Shown piece after piece: positions 30,928-40,885 of a DNA stretch of 64,000 nucleotides (position 1 is its first letter; the number at the start of each line of letters is the position of its first letter). The notes below the pieces were generated by a model that ran no database searches, was not told where the DNA came from, and was given only the letters and a program-made list of their open reading frames with translations. The translations under genes were made by a program, and so were the position numbers. Origin of the DNA: Chionoecetes opilio (Eukaryota; Arthropoda; Malacostraca; Decapoda; Majidae); NCBI GenBank assembly GCA_016584305.1, contig JACEEZ010001101.1, positions 206,001-270,000 of the forward strand, written 5' to 3'.

Positions 30928-32348
30928 CTGGGAAGCCAAGCAAACAGGTCAGTGGGAATGACAAAATACCTTTCATTCAGACTGAAGACATTGTTTCATG
31001 TAGGACAATGAAGGGAAAGGCAAACCATTATTATCAGGAGCTAAGATTACTTAACCCCTTGAGACCCAGAACGTAATTTCCATTGTAATTTAGCCACCAT
31101 TAGACGATTTTTAGTGAATATAAGCAATATTTTATAGATATGACCTGCTTAGTATCCTTGTCCACTAGTAAAGTTGGTATATTTAGTTACTTTTCGTAAT
31201 TTTATGGCTAACAAGACAATTTTATATAGCAAAGGAAAGATCTGGGTGTGAAGGGGTTAAGAGCACATCACACATTTTCAGCCCCCACCTGCAGCAGTAG
31301 GAGGGTGCCTTCTCCGGGGGATCCTCCGGGGCCAGCGTGCGCACCATCGGCGCGGGGCCGGGCGAGTTGGACCGCACCTCCAGAATGCGGCCCACCAACC
31401 ACTTCATGGCGTCCCCTGAGGAAGGTTAGTGTGAGTTTTCTACAGACTATTCAATCACGACCATGCAAGAACTTTATTAACTATGCAAACCTCAGTTTAT
31501 ATATGAGGGGAAGTTCAATGATTCAGATTGACAAAATATTGTTTAATATGAATTGTTTCCCATGTTATCTATCTCAGTTTATTTTCCTAGTAATGCAATA
31601 GTATCTTAGTTCCTTCATTACTAGGAGTGCTAGGATGCCCCACCACAATACACAACTAGGCTATATATGAGTAAACATTGATGATGGCATTATCAATTGC
31701 ACTAGTGACTGTAGTAACAATGACAGGGAACATCACCACACTACCTATATTGATGTCTTCCTTGGCCGAAGTGAGAAACCAGGCATCAATTTGGTGTTGC
31801 CTGCAGAAATTTGAGATCACGTCTTGGTGGATGGTGATGGACTCAATGTCGCACTTGTTGGCCAGCAGCAGGACAGGTATTGGGCGGCCGTCCCCCAGTG
31901 TCACCTTGTCCGGATGTCACTCACCCACTGCAAGTACAGGGAGGTCCCGAAGATACGAGCAGTTAGGTTCCACCTGGCATACTCGTAAAGCGAAATCTCG
32001 TACAGGAGAACCTCGTTTATCCGGCACCCTCGGGGGAGAGCGCATGCCGGATAACTCATTTTGCCGTTGTATTGAGAGTTACTCTTATGGAATTGCCCAA
32101 AATCCCAATTTTTTTTTTTTCTTTTTTTCACATGACAAGGAACTGGCCAAGGGCACAACAAAAATGGGTAACACAAAGCCCGCTTAGTTGCCAGTCCCTA
32201 TAAAGAAGACAGTAAGAGAATAAAATAAAAAAGAGGGGTGAGCCAATTTAGTTCGGGAGGTGTCTTGTTACTCTTCTTTTGAAAAGATGTAAGTCATAGG
32301 AAAGTGGAAAAATAGAAACAGGAAGAGAGTTCCAGAGTTTACCAGTGG

Positions 32349-32387
<39 letters not shown>

Positions 32388-35203
32388 CCTGGGTCGATTA
32401 GTGCCGTTGTTTTGAGGCTGCCGTTATTTTGAATGCCGGTTAAATGAGGTTCTCCTGTATAACGAAACACATAACTAATGGTAAAATATAGGTTTGGTTC
32501 CAAGACCCCATATAAATATATATATAAAAAAAAGAAAAAAAAAAAAAAAGACATGTTTTTCAAGCTAAAATATACTATAGCAAACACAACAAACACACAG
32601 CGTCTATATTACCCACACTGTACTACCTATTCTGTAGAAAAAGCATTCTGAAAGAGAAAATAGCACACAAAATAACATATCTGCACATTAATTAAACATA
32701 AAACATGCATAACAAGCAAAAAAGACGTTGTAATGTAGGGGACGCCGTGTGATACAAGAGAAGGTAGTGTAGCGGTCCCAAGGTTGGGGCCGCACAACTG
32801 CTAATTACCCCTAAATGTCAGGCCGCGCCATATGCTTAATTACCCTTCAGGTCACGGCTTGCTAGGGGTGACCTCACTGGGGTCAACCAAATCCCCCTTT
32901 GTCCAGCCCGGGAGTGGTAGGGCGCGCATTTTGAACTTGATCATTTTACTCACCCCAGTTTGAATGTCATATCATTGGATTTTCGATCTCGTATATTGAA
33001 AATAGACCCTAATTTACACATCTCTTATCATCGGATTCTCGTATACCGAATGCTCGTATAACGGGACCTCCCTGTACAGACCAGGGCATCATGGAGCTAA
33101 TTCCCAAGACAGTTGAGGGTGTTAAGAGCAAAAGTACAGCAAAAGTGTACTTTGTCCCGGATGTCACTCACCCACTGCAAGCACAGACCAGTGTAATGAA
33201 CATAAATACATCAGAACCACTCAGTCAAGTGGAACGTTCTTATTGACAGAAATGGTTAACGCGCCCGTGTATGGTGCAAAATCTGGTGTAGTATCGGTTC
33301 GAATCCAGTGCGGGGAATAGAAAGAGGAAATTATCTATTTCCGAATTATGAATTACCAGCCTGAGTCCTATGTCTGTTGGAAGGACATACTGACGGGATT
33401 TCAAAAGGTAATTGTGGCCCAGGGCAATGTGAAGCCTCTGTCGGGCCCAGAGATAACCCTCATGGAAGCATCACCTAGCTCCATCTTACGGCCACTATGC
33501 AAGTCTCTGTCGACAGGGCATGGTTATCCCCCCTTGACTATAATAGCGCATTTTCGCGACCGCTCTGGCCCGGTCTGGACTGGACTAGTCCCGGGCGGCC
33601 ACTGTTTTCACGAGGCGGATTGGACCGGGCTGGAACAGGCTAGACTGGGCCAAGCCAGCGAGCAGGACCAGGTTGGACCAGTGTGGGGAGAACTGGCGCA
33701 TGCGCACTACAGTCAGCGGGCAAGACGACCAGGAGCTTCTCGTGCTGCTGATAAGACATGAAACACCATGATGGCCGACCATAAGACTAAAGTAATTTCA
33801 CGAAAAATTACAATATTCGCAATTTGCTGCAACTTCTTGGGAAATTAATGTACCGTCAACAACACTATATTGGCCACTGCACTAATGTCACCCGGCGCCA
33901 TATATTACGAATTTTAGCATCACTACAGATTTGTATGTGTCACTGAAGACATGTACCGTAGCTATAGTGTTATGTGGATAATGTAAACTACGTACTGTGC
34001 ACGTGATGTGATCTGTAGTGATGCTAAAACTCGTAATATATGCCCCCCTGCGACATTAGTGCAGTGGCGACTGTAGATAGTGTTATTAACGGTAAATTAA
34101 ATGAAATTTCATCATTCATTTTTTCATAGTCATCCCTGCCACTTGACTTGACTTCCCATTGAGAAGTCAAGTAAATAAAACGCGCGCTTTTTAGAAATGT
34201 GTGCATTTCTGCCCGGAGGACTGCCCACTCGATCTCCCAGCCAATAGGAACGACGAATGGGACGGGGCCAGTCTCGATGTATTTTCGCGAGCATCAGTTC
34301 AGCCTGGAACGGTATAGACTGGACTGGACCAGGGTAGTGAACGTCGCGAAAACGCGCTATAAGACTGCCCCTTCAGGAATCCCTCTCAGAATATCTCAGC
34401 AGCAAGAAAGAGTAAAGAGAAGAGAGAAGATAAGAAGGAGTAAGAAACAGCGAAGACCCCCTCCCCCCCATCACATCATGGGGCTAATTCCCAAGACAGT
34501 TGAGGGTGTTGAGAGCAAAAGTACAGCACAAGTCTTTAGTGCAAAAGTGTACGTTTTTTTTTTAATCAAGTTGAATGTTCTTAAACCAAACATGGCAATT
34601 CCTAGAGCCCTGTTTTCATCACATACATATTCTGATACATAGGAATGAAGAGATGGAGTGCATGAAGGTGACACTGTTCCCCACACCCTCACCTTTAACA
34701 CAGCCTCAAATGTTGGTTCTCTGGAGACGTCAAACACCACCACAGCCGCCACACTGAAAAGAAACACCAACAACATGAAACATAAGAAAATAAGGAAGCT
34801 ACAAGAGGCTGTGAGACCTACACGTGGTAGTTCCTGTAAATATTAGCACACTGAGAAAGTTTTGCTTTGGAATTATCAATATCTTCATTTCCAATACGAT
34901 AAAGAAATGCAAACATATTGTAAAAAAGTACGACAAGCTAATTAGACATTGTAAGCTGTAAGAATACATAAGACAGCATAAAGGACTACTGGCTTTGCCT
35001 TAACAGTACAGTAAAACCTCTCGTATTTGGACCCTCATTATTCGGACCTCTTCCTTTTTTTTTATTATTATTATTATTATTATTTTTATTTTTTTTTATG
35101 GGTCGAAATTTCCTAGCTATATGTACACCTAGATTTTTTTTTTTTTTTTTTTTAGGGTCGAAATTTCCTAGCTACCTTTTCCTAAACCTACCTAACACAC
35201 CAA

Positions 35204-35264
<61 letters not shown>

Positions 35265-38200
35265 CCCCCCATATATATAATTACCCCATTATTCTTTGGA
35301 TCCTTGCATTACTCGGACCACTCCTTGGCCCAATTTGTCCGGATATGAGAGGTTTTACTGTAGTAGCATGGGATGTATACTCACGCATATTTGTAGTAAA
35401 CACGCGTCATGTGGCCAAACCTCTCGTGTCCAGCAATGTCCCTGAGAAAGAGAGTCGCCCGCCTTCAGTACCTCAAGGATCTTATGTATGAAGAGGGATG
35501 TCATTCCATGTGATATGTGCACTGGTTTGTGAGTGATAAATCTAGTTACACGGAGTAGTTTTACATGATTACCATATAACAAAGTAGGCTACCCTTATAG
35601 AAAATGTGAATCAAGGTTTTTTTTTAAATATGCTTTTCAAGGAATGGCTTTAGATTTCATTTGGAGATTAATCTTCTAATGAGTCAGTGTTAGTCAGACA
35701 TAGCTACATATATCGTTTTCAGCTTTCAATGCCTACCTTTACTCTTGAGATCTGGGCCAATGTAAATTTAAGAAGTGTCACAAAAGCCTCAAAACATGAA
35801 AAAAAAGGTCGAAAACACAAATGTACATTAACATTAATATTCGAGTAAGGCCTTATGTATAAGAAAAAAGGACAGATCCATGTAGATGGTACACATAACA
35901 AACAGGTCCAAATCAGACAATTTCATAGTGAGCAGTATGAAATTAAATGAATAAATAAATAGAAATGCTATATAAGTTCCACTAACCAAAGCTGAACTGT
36001 AACTTTGGTCTTGGCGTCCCAGTCCAAGGTCTTCACAGCAAAGTCCACGCCAATGGTCAGCTTGTAGTAGGGACTGAAGTGACCCTCCGTGTACCTCTTG
36101 ATAACTGCGGTCTTCCCTGCAAGCATGAGGCACTGATAAGCTTGTGCACAGAGGACTTAAGGAGGAGGACTTAAAACATTTTCTGCTATGGTGCCCAGCA
36201 TACAATAATGAAAGACAAGTGCGAGGCTACAACAACCATACATAGAGGAAGAGGATATAGTGGGGGAATATTTGTTTGGAGATGGGAATGTGGAAGAAGC
36301 AAAAAGAACAATCAACAGTTTTTGGATGACCAGAGAAAATAAGAGGAAAGAAAGAGAAACAAACTAAAATATAGAATAAGAGAAGACAACTAATTAAAGA
36401 CCCAGACAGCAATAAGAAACATGTCAGGGAGAGCCGATGAAAAAGGCCAGACTCCCGACCCACAACTGAACTGAACTGAACAGAAAATTGATGAATTGTA
36501 AAAAAAAGGAAAAAATAATTAATGACAAAATGTATGGCTTATGTGCTGTAGCTGCCACCATTAAGAATAATCAACTGAACAGATACATGCAATATAAATG
36601 ACAAACACAATCAATGTGATACGAATACAAGGATAAATGAATATATAAGGTAGACAGCAAGTAGAATTATTACAATTTTCAACTGAATTACACATGGTTG
36701 ACATAGTGTAGTGAGTGGGCCATTTATTACTTTTCTATAGAATTCCAGATTTGGCTTAATTTATGAGGACACAGGTTTGATGATAATTACCTAATTCACA
36801 TGTATAATGGCATGTGATACTACAGATTACGGGGTCCACCGAAATATGCCAAAACCCTGGGTTTTGGCATAAATGAATCAAAAACCTTTCTTGAGTCTTT
36901 ATTTTCAAACGTACACACATGGCATCACATATTTATGGTTCATGGTTTTTCTATGCCCTTATCGACTGGAAACTTCTAACAGACCGCGCTTATTAGGAAG
37001 CGCTATGATCATTTGTATCATAACCGCACTCAGGTCTGTATGCATTGTCCTCGCCAGATGGCACTCAGACAGGTTTTTGATTGGGCCAAAGGTTTTTGAT
37101 TACTTTATGCCAAAACCCCAGGTTTTGGCATATTTCGGTGGACCGCAGATTACGCATAGCTGATAATGATTCACAGCAATTTTTATTGTTTTCTTTATAC
37201 AGTTGATAGTTTTGAGATCATTCATGAACTTTCCTGTAAGATATACATGCACTTTACCATAAGCAGCTTCATATAACAGCCTGAAAAGCTTATGGCAGCT
37301 TTTACTATATATAATTCTCTTGCAAGAGTTATTCACTCCAAAATCTGACACACATGAGCTAACACATCAAGAGAAATGCCTAAAATAGACCCTCAATCAC
37401 TTCCATTACGTAAGCATTCCAGGCATCTGGCAGACACTAATGAATGGAAAGCAGGAACTGTCACCTTCTTCTTCTTCTTTCAGGTGAGGAGCTAAACCGC
37501 GGTTTTCACCCGGTTAAAAGCCTAATTTCCGGCTGGCTCCCTCAGGGCTTGTATGAGGCCCTAACTCTCTGCTCTTTTTTCCCAAGCCTTTTCTAAAAAT
37601 ACTTTAACCCCTTCGATGATTCTTCTATTTGTATCCTGTACCCTACTCAAACCTAAAAGAAATTCCATTATCCCATCTATGTTCCCCTCTGCCACTCTAT
37701 CCCACTGATCCCCGCCTACCTCCCGTGCCACTATTGCTATAAGCCGCTCTCTTTCCTCATCATACCTTGGACACATTAATACCAGGTGATCTACAGTTTC
37801 ATCTAGTCTACCCATACACATTTGACATATCTTGCTTCCTTCGTTTGCCCATCTATATGTTCTACTATTGACCTCCAGAGATTTAGTCCTTGCTTTAAAT
37901 ATTAAACTACTCCCCAAGCTACCATCATAAAAGACCTCACACTTTGGTGTGGTCTTCCCCTTGTACCAAGTCAGAGAACTCTTACCCTCCATCCTCTGTC
38001 TCCACATCTCCCTGCCCTGCCTCTGAACTTGGTCTTTCACCTTTCGCTTTAACTCCCCCTCACTAGACTGGTGTATCCTATCTGTGAAACCCTGTAACCC
38101 ACATTTCCTCTCCCACCTTTCTGCTTGATCTGTCCCATTTACTACTCTGTCCTATCCACTCATAAACTTTTCGAGCCCACCTGTTTTCATCCATTTTTCT

Positions 38201-39777
38201 AAGCCTGATTTTGTAATTAAGCACTGACTTTCCTATTCTCTCCGCAAAGGTACTCCACCCTGCCTCTCCCCTGATCGCCTCCACTGCTACATACCTGTTT
38301 GCCTCTAGTGCAAGTCTACCTACCCTGTTCTGTACTACCTCTAACTTGTCCAGCTCTCTCTACCGTTCACCTCATACACTCTGCCCCATACATGAGGCTC
38401 GGTACTGCCATGCCTTTCCACAACCCTCTTACTACCTCATACCCTGTTTGCCCTACATCTTGCTACACTACCAAGCCTTCCCACCCACTGATTTGCTTTT
38501 CCTATTTATCCTGTTTCGTCCTATCTGCCCCCTTCCCATCTACCGTGATACCTAGGTATTTATATGACTCGGTGCGCCCTATCCTCAGGTCTCCCATTTC
38601 CCAACTCATACCCTCATCTGCTGCCTCTCCATTTATAACCAGGACCTGACTTTTCTCACTGTTAAATTTCATCCCAAAATCCCTCCCATACTGTGCGACT
38701 ATATGTAGCATCTCCTGAAGTTCTCCACTGTCCTCACTCATGACAACTATGTCGTCAGCATATAGTAAACTGCCCCAACTTTTCCTCCCCAACCCTTATC
38801 CCATAGCCCGAATTTCTCAACTAATTGCTAATTCCTCTGTATATAAGCCAAAAGTAACGGTGATAACACGCAGCCCTGCCTAACCCCTCTTCGACTACCT
38901 ACCCACTCTGTCTCTATGTCCCAAGCCTGTACACTGCCCGTGTGTCCCCATACATACTATCTATTATGCTGACTATTCTGTCACTAATCCCAATTCTAGA
39001 CAGTAGTCTACAAAGCAAACCCCTATTGACCCTATCATAAGCCTTTTCAATGTCAAGGAATGCAAGGTATGTCTTCCCACCCATCCTATTCATTTTTTCT
39101 ATCACTGAACTAACTACGAACATGTTGTCCTCACCTCTCCTATCCTTGCGAAAGCCATTCTGTTCCTCCCCCATTACTCTATTTCTCTCACAACATTCAC
39201 TAATCCTACATTTAGTAAACCCCCTGAATATCTTTCCCACCGTATCCATTACTGCTATTTGGGCGATAATTTTTCAAGAGCTTTCTACTTTTGTGACCTC
39301 CCTTGTGTAATAGAGTAACCCTACCCTCATTCCATTTCCTTGGGACTCTCTTATCCTGCCAAATCTGCCTAAAAAGCCTATACAACCCATCCACCATACC
39401 CTCACCCCCTTCTTTATACAATTCGTTTGGTATACCATCCCTGCCTGCTGCTTTCCTATTTTTCAGCTTTTTTAAGTAACTCCTTTTTTAAGTAACAACA
39501 CCACACAGTCCCTGCATGCCACCAACCCCTCACAGTCACCCGGGAACCTGTCACCACCCCTCACCCAACACTCTGAGGTCCCACGGCAGACCCAACATCC
39601 CAAACTACGAAATGACAGACGACCTCACCACAGCGACCCTTCTCTCCTTCCTCCCCACACTCTCACTACACCCTTTCACAGGCTATACTTACCCACGCCG
39701 AACTCCCCGATGACCAGCACCTTGAACTGTAACTCCCTGGGCACCGTGCTGTGTAGCAGAGGGGCGACAGTGGCCAT
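30924..39777 (-). CDS. Rab32-family small GTPase (8 coding exons)
   Basis: Rab32/38-type GTPases direct traffic to lysosome-related organelles such as pigment granules. Exons, 5' to 3' on the minus strand: 39777-39693, 36116-35987, 35441-35385, 34753-34693, 33174-33151, 31904-31745, 31415-31289, 30927-30924. All phases join to give about 215 residues. G1 is GEFGVGKT, switch I region YYKLTIGVDF, G3 WDIAGHE, G4 NKCD, G5 TSAK. RVYYKYAVAAVVVFDVSREP and TFEAVLKWVSDI are Rab32-subfamily features. The tail SYCCR holds the prenylation cysteines. Oddities: the Gln of WDIAGQE is His, and exon 6 has a frameshifted extension, so the model relies on a 24-base microexon. If the microexon is not used, the protein stops after WVSDIRTR. 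Confidence 0.85.
31051..31260 (+). mobile_element. TTAA-type MITE, full copy
   Basis: TTAACCCCTTGAGACCCAGA to GTGTGAAGGGGTTAA. It sits in the last Rab32 intron, 28 bases downstream (in gene orientation) of the exon end at 31289. Confidence 0.88.
31289..31415 (-). CDS. Rab32-like exon 7: C-terminal tail
   Basis: Phase 1 start after CCTTCCTCAG: GDAMKWLVGRILEVRSNSPG, ending EKAPSYCC. It holds the last helix of the Rab fold, a Pro-rich hypervariable tail and the CC prenylation site. Donor GTGGGG. Confidence 0.88.
31745..31927 (-). CDS. Rab32-like exon 6: G4 and G5 motifs, with 5' frameshift
   Basis: From 31904 down the frame reads VTLGDGRPIPVLLLANKCDI and WFLTSAKEDINI. The upstream 23 bases (31927-31905) match the 33151-33174 exon except that one G of CGGG is missing, giving WVSDIRTR and a stop. 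Splicing at ACAAG|GTGACA (exon start 31904) keeps the frame. Otherwise the locus carries a 1-base lesion or an assembly error. Confidence 0.8.
31937..33074. mobile_element. pogo/Tigger-like element, 1,138 bp
   Basis: TA sites flank the ends CAGGGAGGTCCCGAAGATAC and, inverted, CAGGGAGGTCCCGTTATACG. The insertion lies 9 bases from the acceptor of the frameshifted exon copy. It contains the nested element at 32003-32457 and no intact transposase. Confidence 0.75.
32003..32457. mobile_element. Nested pogo/Tigger-like MITE with LINE cargo
   Basis: TA-flanked. Ends CAGGAGAACCTCGTTTATCC and, inverted, CAGGAGAACCTCATTTAACC. It carries the same minus-strand LINE tail (TGKLWNSLPVSIFPLSYDLH, then RRVTRHLPN) as the copy at 14190-14873, plus a 46-base A run. 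Confidence 0.8.
33151..33174 (-). CDS. Rab32-like 24-base microexon
   Basis: Acceptor TGGTCTGTGCTTGCAG, then codons for WVSDIRDK, then GTACAC. It is the intact version of the start of exon 6 and joins in phase 0 to VTLGDG at 31904, restoring the Rab32 reading KWxSDLDxKV. The donor is weak, and use is inferred only. Confidence 0.55.
33235..33320 (+). mobile_element. tRNA-like SINE remnant
   Basis: TGGTTAACGCGCC and GGTTCGAATCC are spaced like A and B boxes. The rest is degenerate. Confidence 0.45.
33540..34362. mobile_element. TIR element with GCGCATTTTCGCGAC ends
   Basis: Left TATAATAGCGCATTTTCGCG and right CGCGAAAACGCGCTATAA are inverted. GC-rich subterminal DNA has repeated TGGACTGGAC motifs. 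A foldback MITE (33868-34076) is nested inside. Confidence 0.65.
33868..34076. mobile_element. Foldback MITE, family with 53826
   Basis: Arms of about 60 bases (CGCCACTGCACTAATGTCGC, then CGCCATATATTACGAATTTT) are inverted around a short spacer. The copy at 53826-54029 shares the arms but not the spacer. Confidence 0.8.
34693..34753 (-). CDS. Rab32-like exon 4
   Basis: Phase 2 start after TTTCTTTTCAG: AVAAVVVFDVSREPTFEAVL and K. It corresponds to the central strand and Rab32-specific helix. Donor GTGAGG. Confidence 0.9.
34765..34845 (-). mobile_element. CR1-like LINE 3' tail
   Basis: Reverse complement of the tail that ends at 1337 (CCTCTTGTAGCTTCCTTATT, TTCTTATG). It abuts the acceptor of Rab32 exon 4 within 12 bases on the transcript side. 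Confidence 0.65.
35009..35360. mobile_element. pogo/Tigger-like MITE, 352 bp
   Basis: TA-flanked ends CAGTAAAACCTCTCGTATTT and, inverted, CAGTAAAACCTCTCATATCC. The interior is mainly poly-T. It ends 25 bases from Rab32 exon 3. Confidence 0.8.
35385..35441 (-). CDS. Rab32-like exon 3: switch II
   Basis: Phase 2 start after TCTTTCTCAG. Completes W, then DIAGHERFGHMTRVYYKY. The Rab-invariant catalytic Gln is His (CAC). Donor GTGAGT. Confidence 0.92.
35987..36116 (-). CDS. Rab32-like exon 2: P-loop end and switch I
   Basis: Phase 1 start after GCTTGCAG: GKTAVIKRYTEGHFSPYYKL, then TIGVDFAVKTLDWDAKTKVT. It has the P-loop Lys-Thr and the switch I Thr. Donor GTTAGT. Confidence 0.92.
36832..37145. 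mobile_element. Mutator-like MITE with 9-bp target duplication
   Basis: CAGATTACG flanks both sides (36823-36831, 37146-37154). The ends are inverted: GGTCCACCGAAATATGCCAA and AAAACC(C/T)TGGGTTTTGGCAT-type hairpins. A 9-bp duplication points to a Mutator-like mechanism. No coding capacity. Confidence 0.8.
37540..39480 (-). pseudogene. Broken non-LTR retrotransposon (RT)
   Basis: On the minus strand, pieces in different frames line up as a LINE reverse transcriptase. 39421-39212 has RVPRKWNEGRVTLLHK. 39249-38914 has GFRKDRRGEDNMFVVSSV and FLDIEKAYDRVNR. 38792-38502 has the catalytic LLYADDIVVMS. 38040-37561 has a C-terminal C-x2-C...H...C knuckle (CQMCMGRLDETVDHLVLMCP). Frameshifts and stops separate them and the endonuclease is missing. 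It is a dead 5'-truncated copy in Rab32 intron 1, transcribed in the same sense as the gene. Confidence 0.85.
39693..39777 (-). CDS. Rab32-like exon 1: start and P-loop
   Basis: ATG at 39777-39775: MATVAPLLHSTVPRELQFKV, LVIGEFGV, ending in phase 1 at GTAAGT. FKVLVIGE is the usual Rab32 start of the fold. The N-terminus is shorter than in human Rab32. Confidence 0.9.
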
Positions 39778-40800
39778 CCTAGCGAGATACAGCGCCGCAG
39801 CCACACACACAACACCTTCCTGGAACTCCACTCAGGTGAGAAGCATTGCCCGCATCCCAACACACAGCCTCCACCTAACACATCCCTCCCTAGACTAACT
39901 AAACCCTGGACTATTACTCCCCCACTCAAGGTTTAAAGCAATGTTGAGGACAGCGTATATTTTGCTTTATCTAGTAGTGGAAGTGAGGTATTTTGGTGTG
40001 TGGAGTGAAATGCAAGTTGAAGTCTGTGTGAGGCGGCGAGACACGTCGAGACAAGTCTTTGTTTACGGTGATGTCACGCGACTCACCTGCCTGGCGGGGC
40101 TGACGTGGGGGGGGCTGGCTGATAGGTGTGCACAGGCTGACTCCCATGCCCACGCCCTAGGTATGTATTGTCTCATAAACTTATCTAATTAATCACATAT
40201 CAGGCAGTTTTACAAGGTATCATAAAGGAGAAGTAATTAACAGAGGAGTTAGGGAGCTGGGCGGGGCTTGCGGGAATGCTGTCCTACCCGCCCTCCCCAC
40301 CTTTGACCTTGAACACCTGTATTAGATGCCTATTTATGTATCATCTGTCAGCCTCACTAGCCACAGTCGTGATCACATTCCCCTGTGTCTTGAAGTCTAA
40401 TGTTCCACTGCTAGGTACTATTTGTTTTCTCAGCATCCTGTGATTTTTAGGACAGCTATTTATTAATGATATTTTGATGTGTTCTTTTGTAAGAGAGTGG
40501 TTAGACCGTTAGAGATACGGATCCATGTCCTAAAATATCGCGGCTAGATATATGACAGCATACACCCTTTTCGACGTAGCTAGAGATACGGCGGTCGTAT
40601 TCCAGTTGTGATTGTTTAGAACTTAAGAGATACGGCAGAGGGCATAGAACAGGAAACTGGATGACTCATTTGAATTATTGTGTGAATTATGAGGAATTAC
40701 ATTTTTTTTTTTTACCTAGGCTATTCCTTTTTCAGGTGTTGCCTATGAGTTGCCTTGAGGTGAAGAGCAGCAGCACTGGTGGGGCGGCAAGGCAGGCAGG
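39778..40800. promoter_or_regulatory. Shared divergent promoter region
   Basis: The start codons of the Rab32-like gene (minus) and CPLANE2 (plus) face away from each other across 1.0 kb. A possible 5' UTR acceptor (CTATTCCTTTTTCAG) lies at 40735. GC-richer stretches are at 40020-40150 and 40250-40300. No clear TATA box was found. Confidence 0.45.
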
Positions 40801-40885
40801 ATGGGGTCAGACGTGCCTGTGTGGGAGAGCAAAACCTATCAAAAAAAGCTTCTGATTCCTGGGACAAACAAAAGAAAGTTTTTTG
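40801..40885 (+). CDS. CPLANE2: CPLANE2 exon 1
   Basis: ATG at 40801 is the first after an in-frame TGA at 40756. MGSDVPVWESKTYQKKLLIP, then GTNKRKFF, ending in phase 1 at GTGAGT. Confidence 0.88.

Noticed and set aside
31222..31407. Rab32 C-terminus continuing past SYCCR into the intron
   Set aside because: The added residues have no family support. A donor (AG|GTGGGG) and a downstream acceptor give CCR-stop.
37540..39480. Active retrotransposon
   Set aside because: The reverse-transcriptase pieces are in different frames with stops, and the endonuclease domain is absent.
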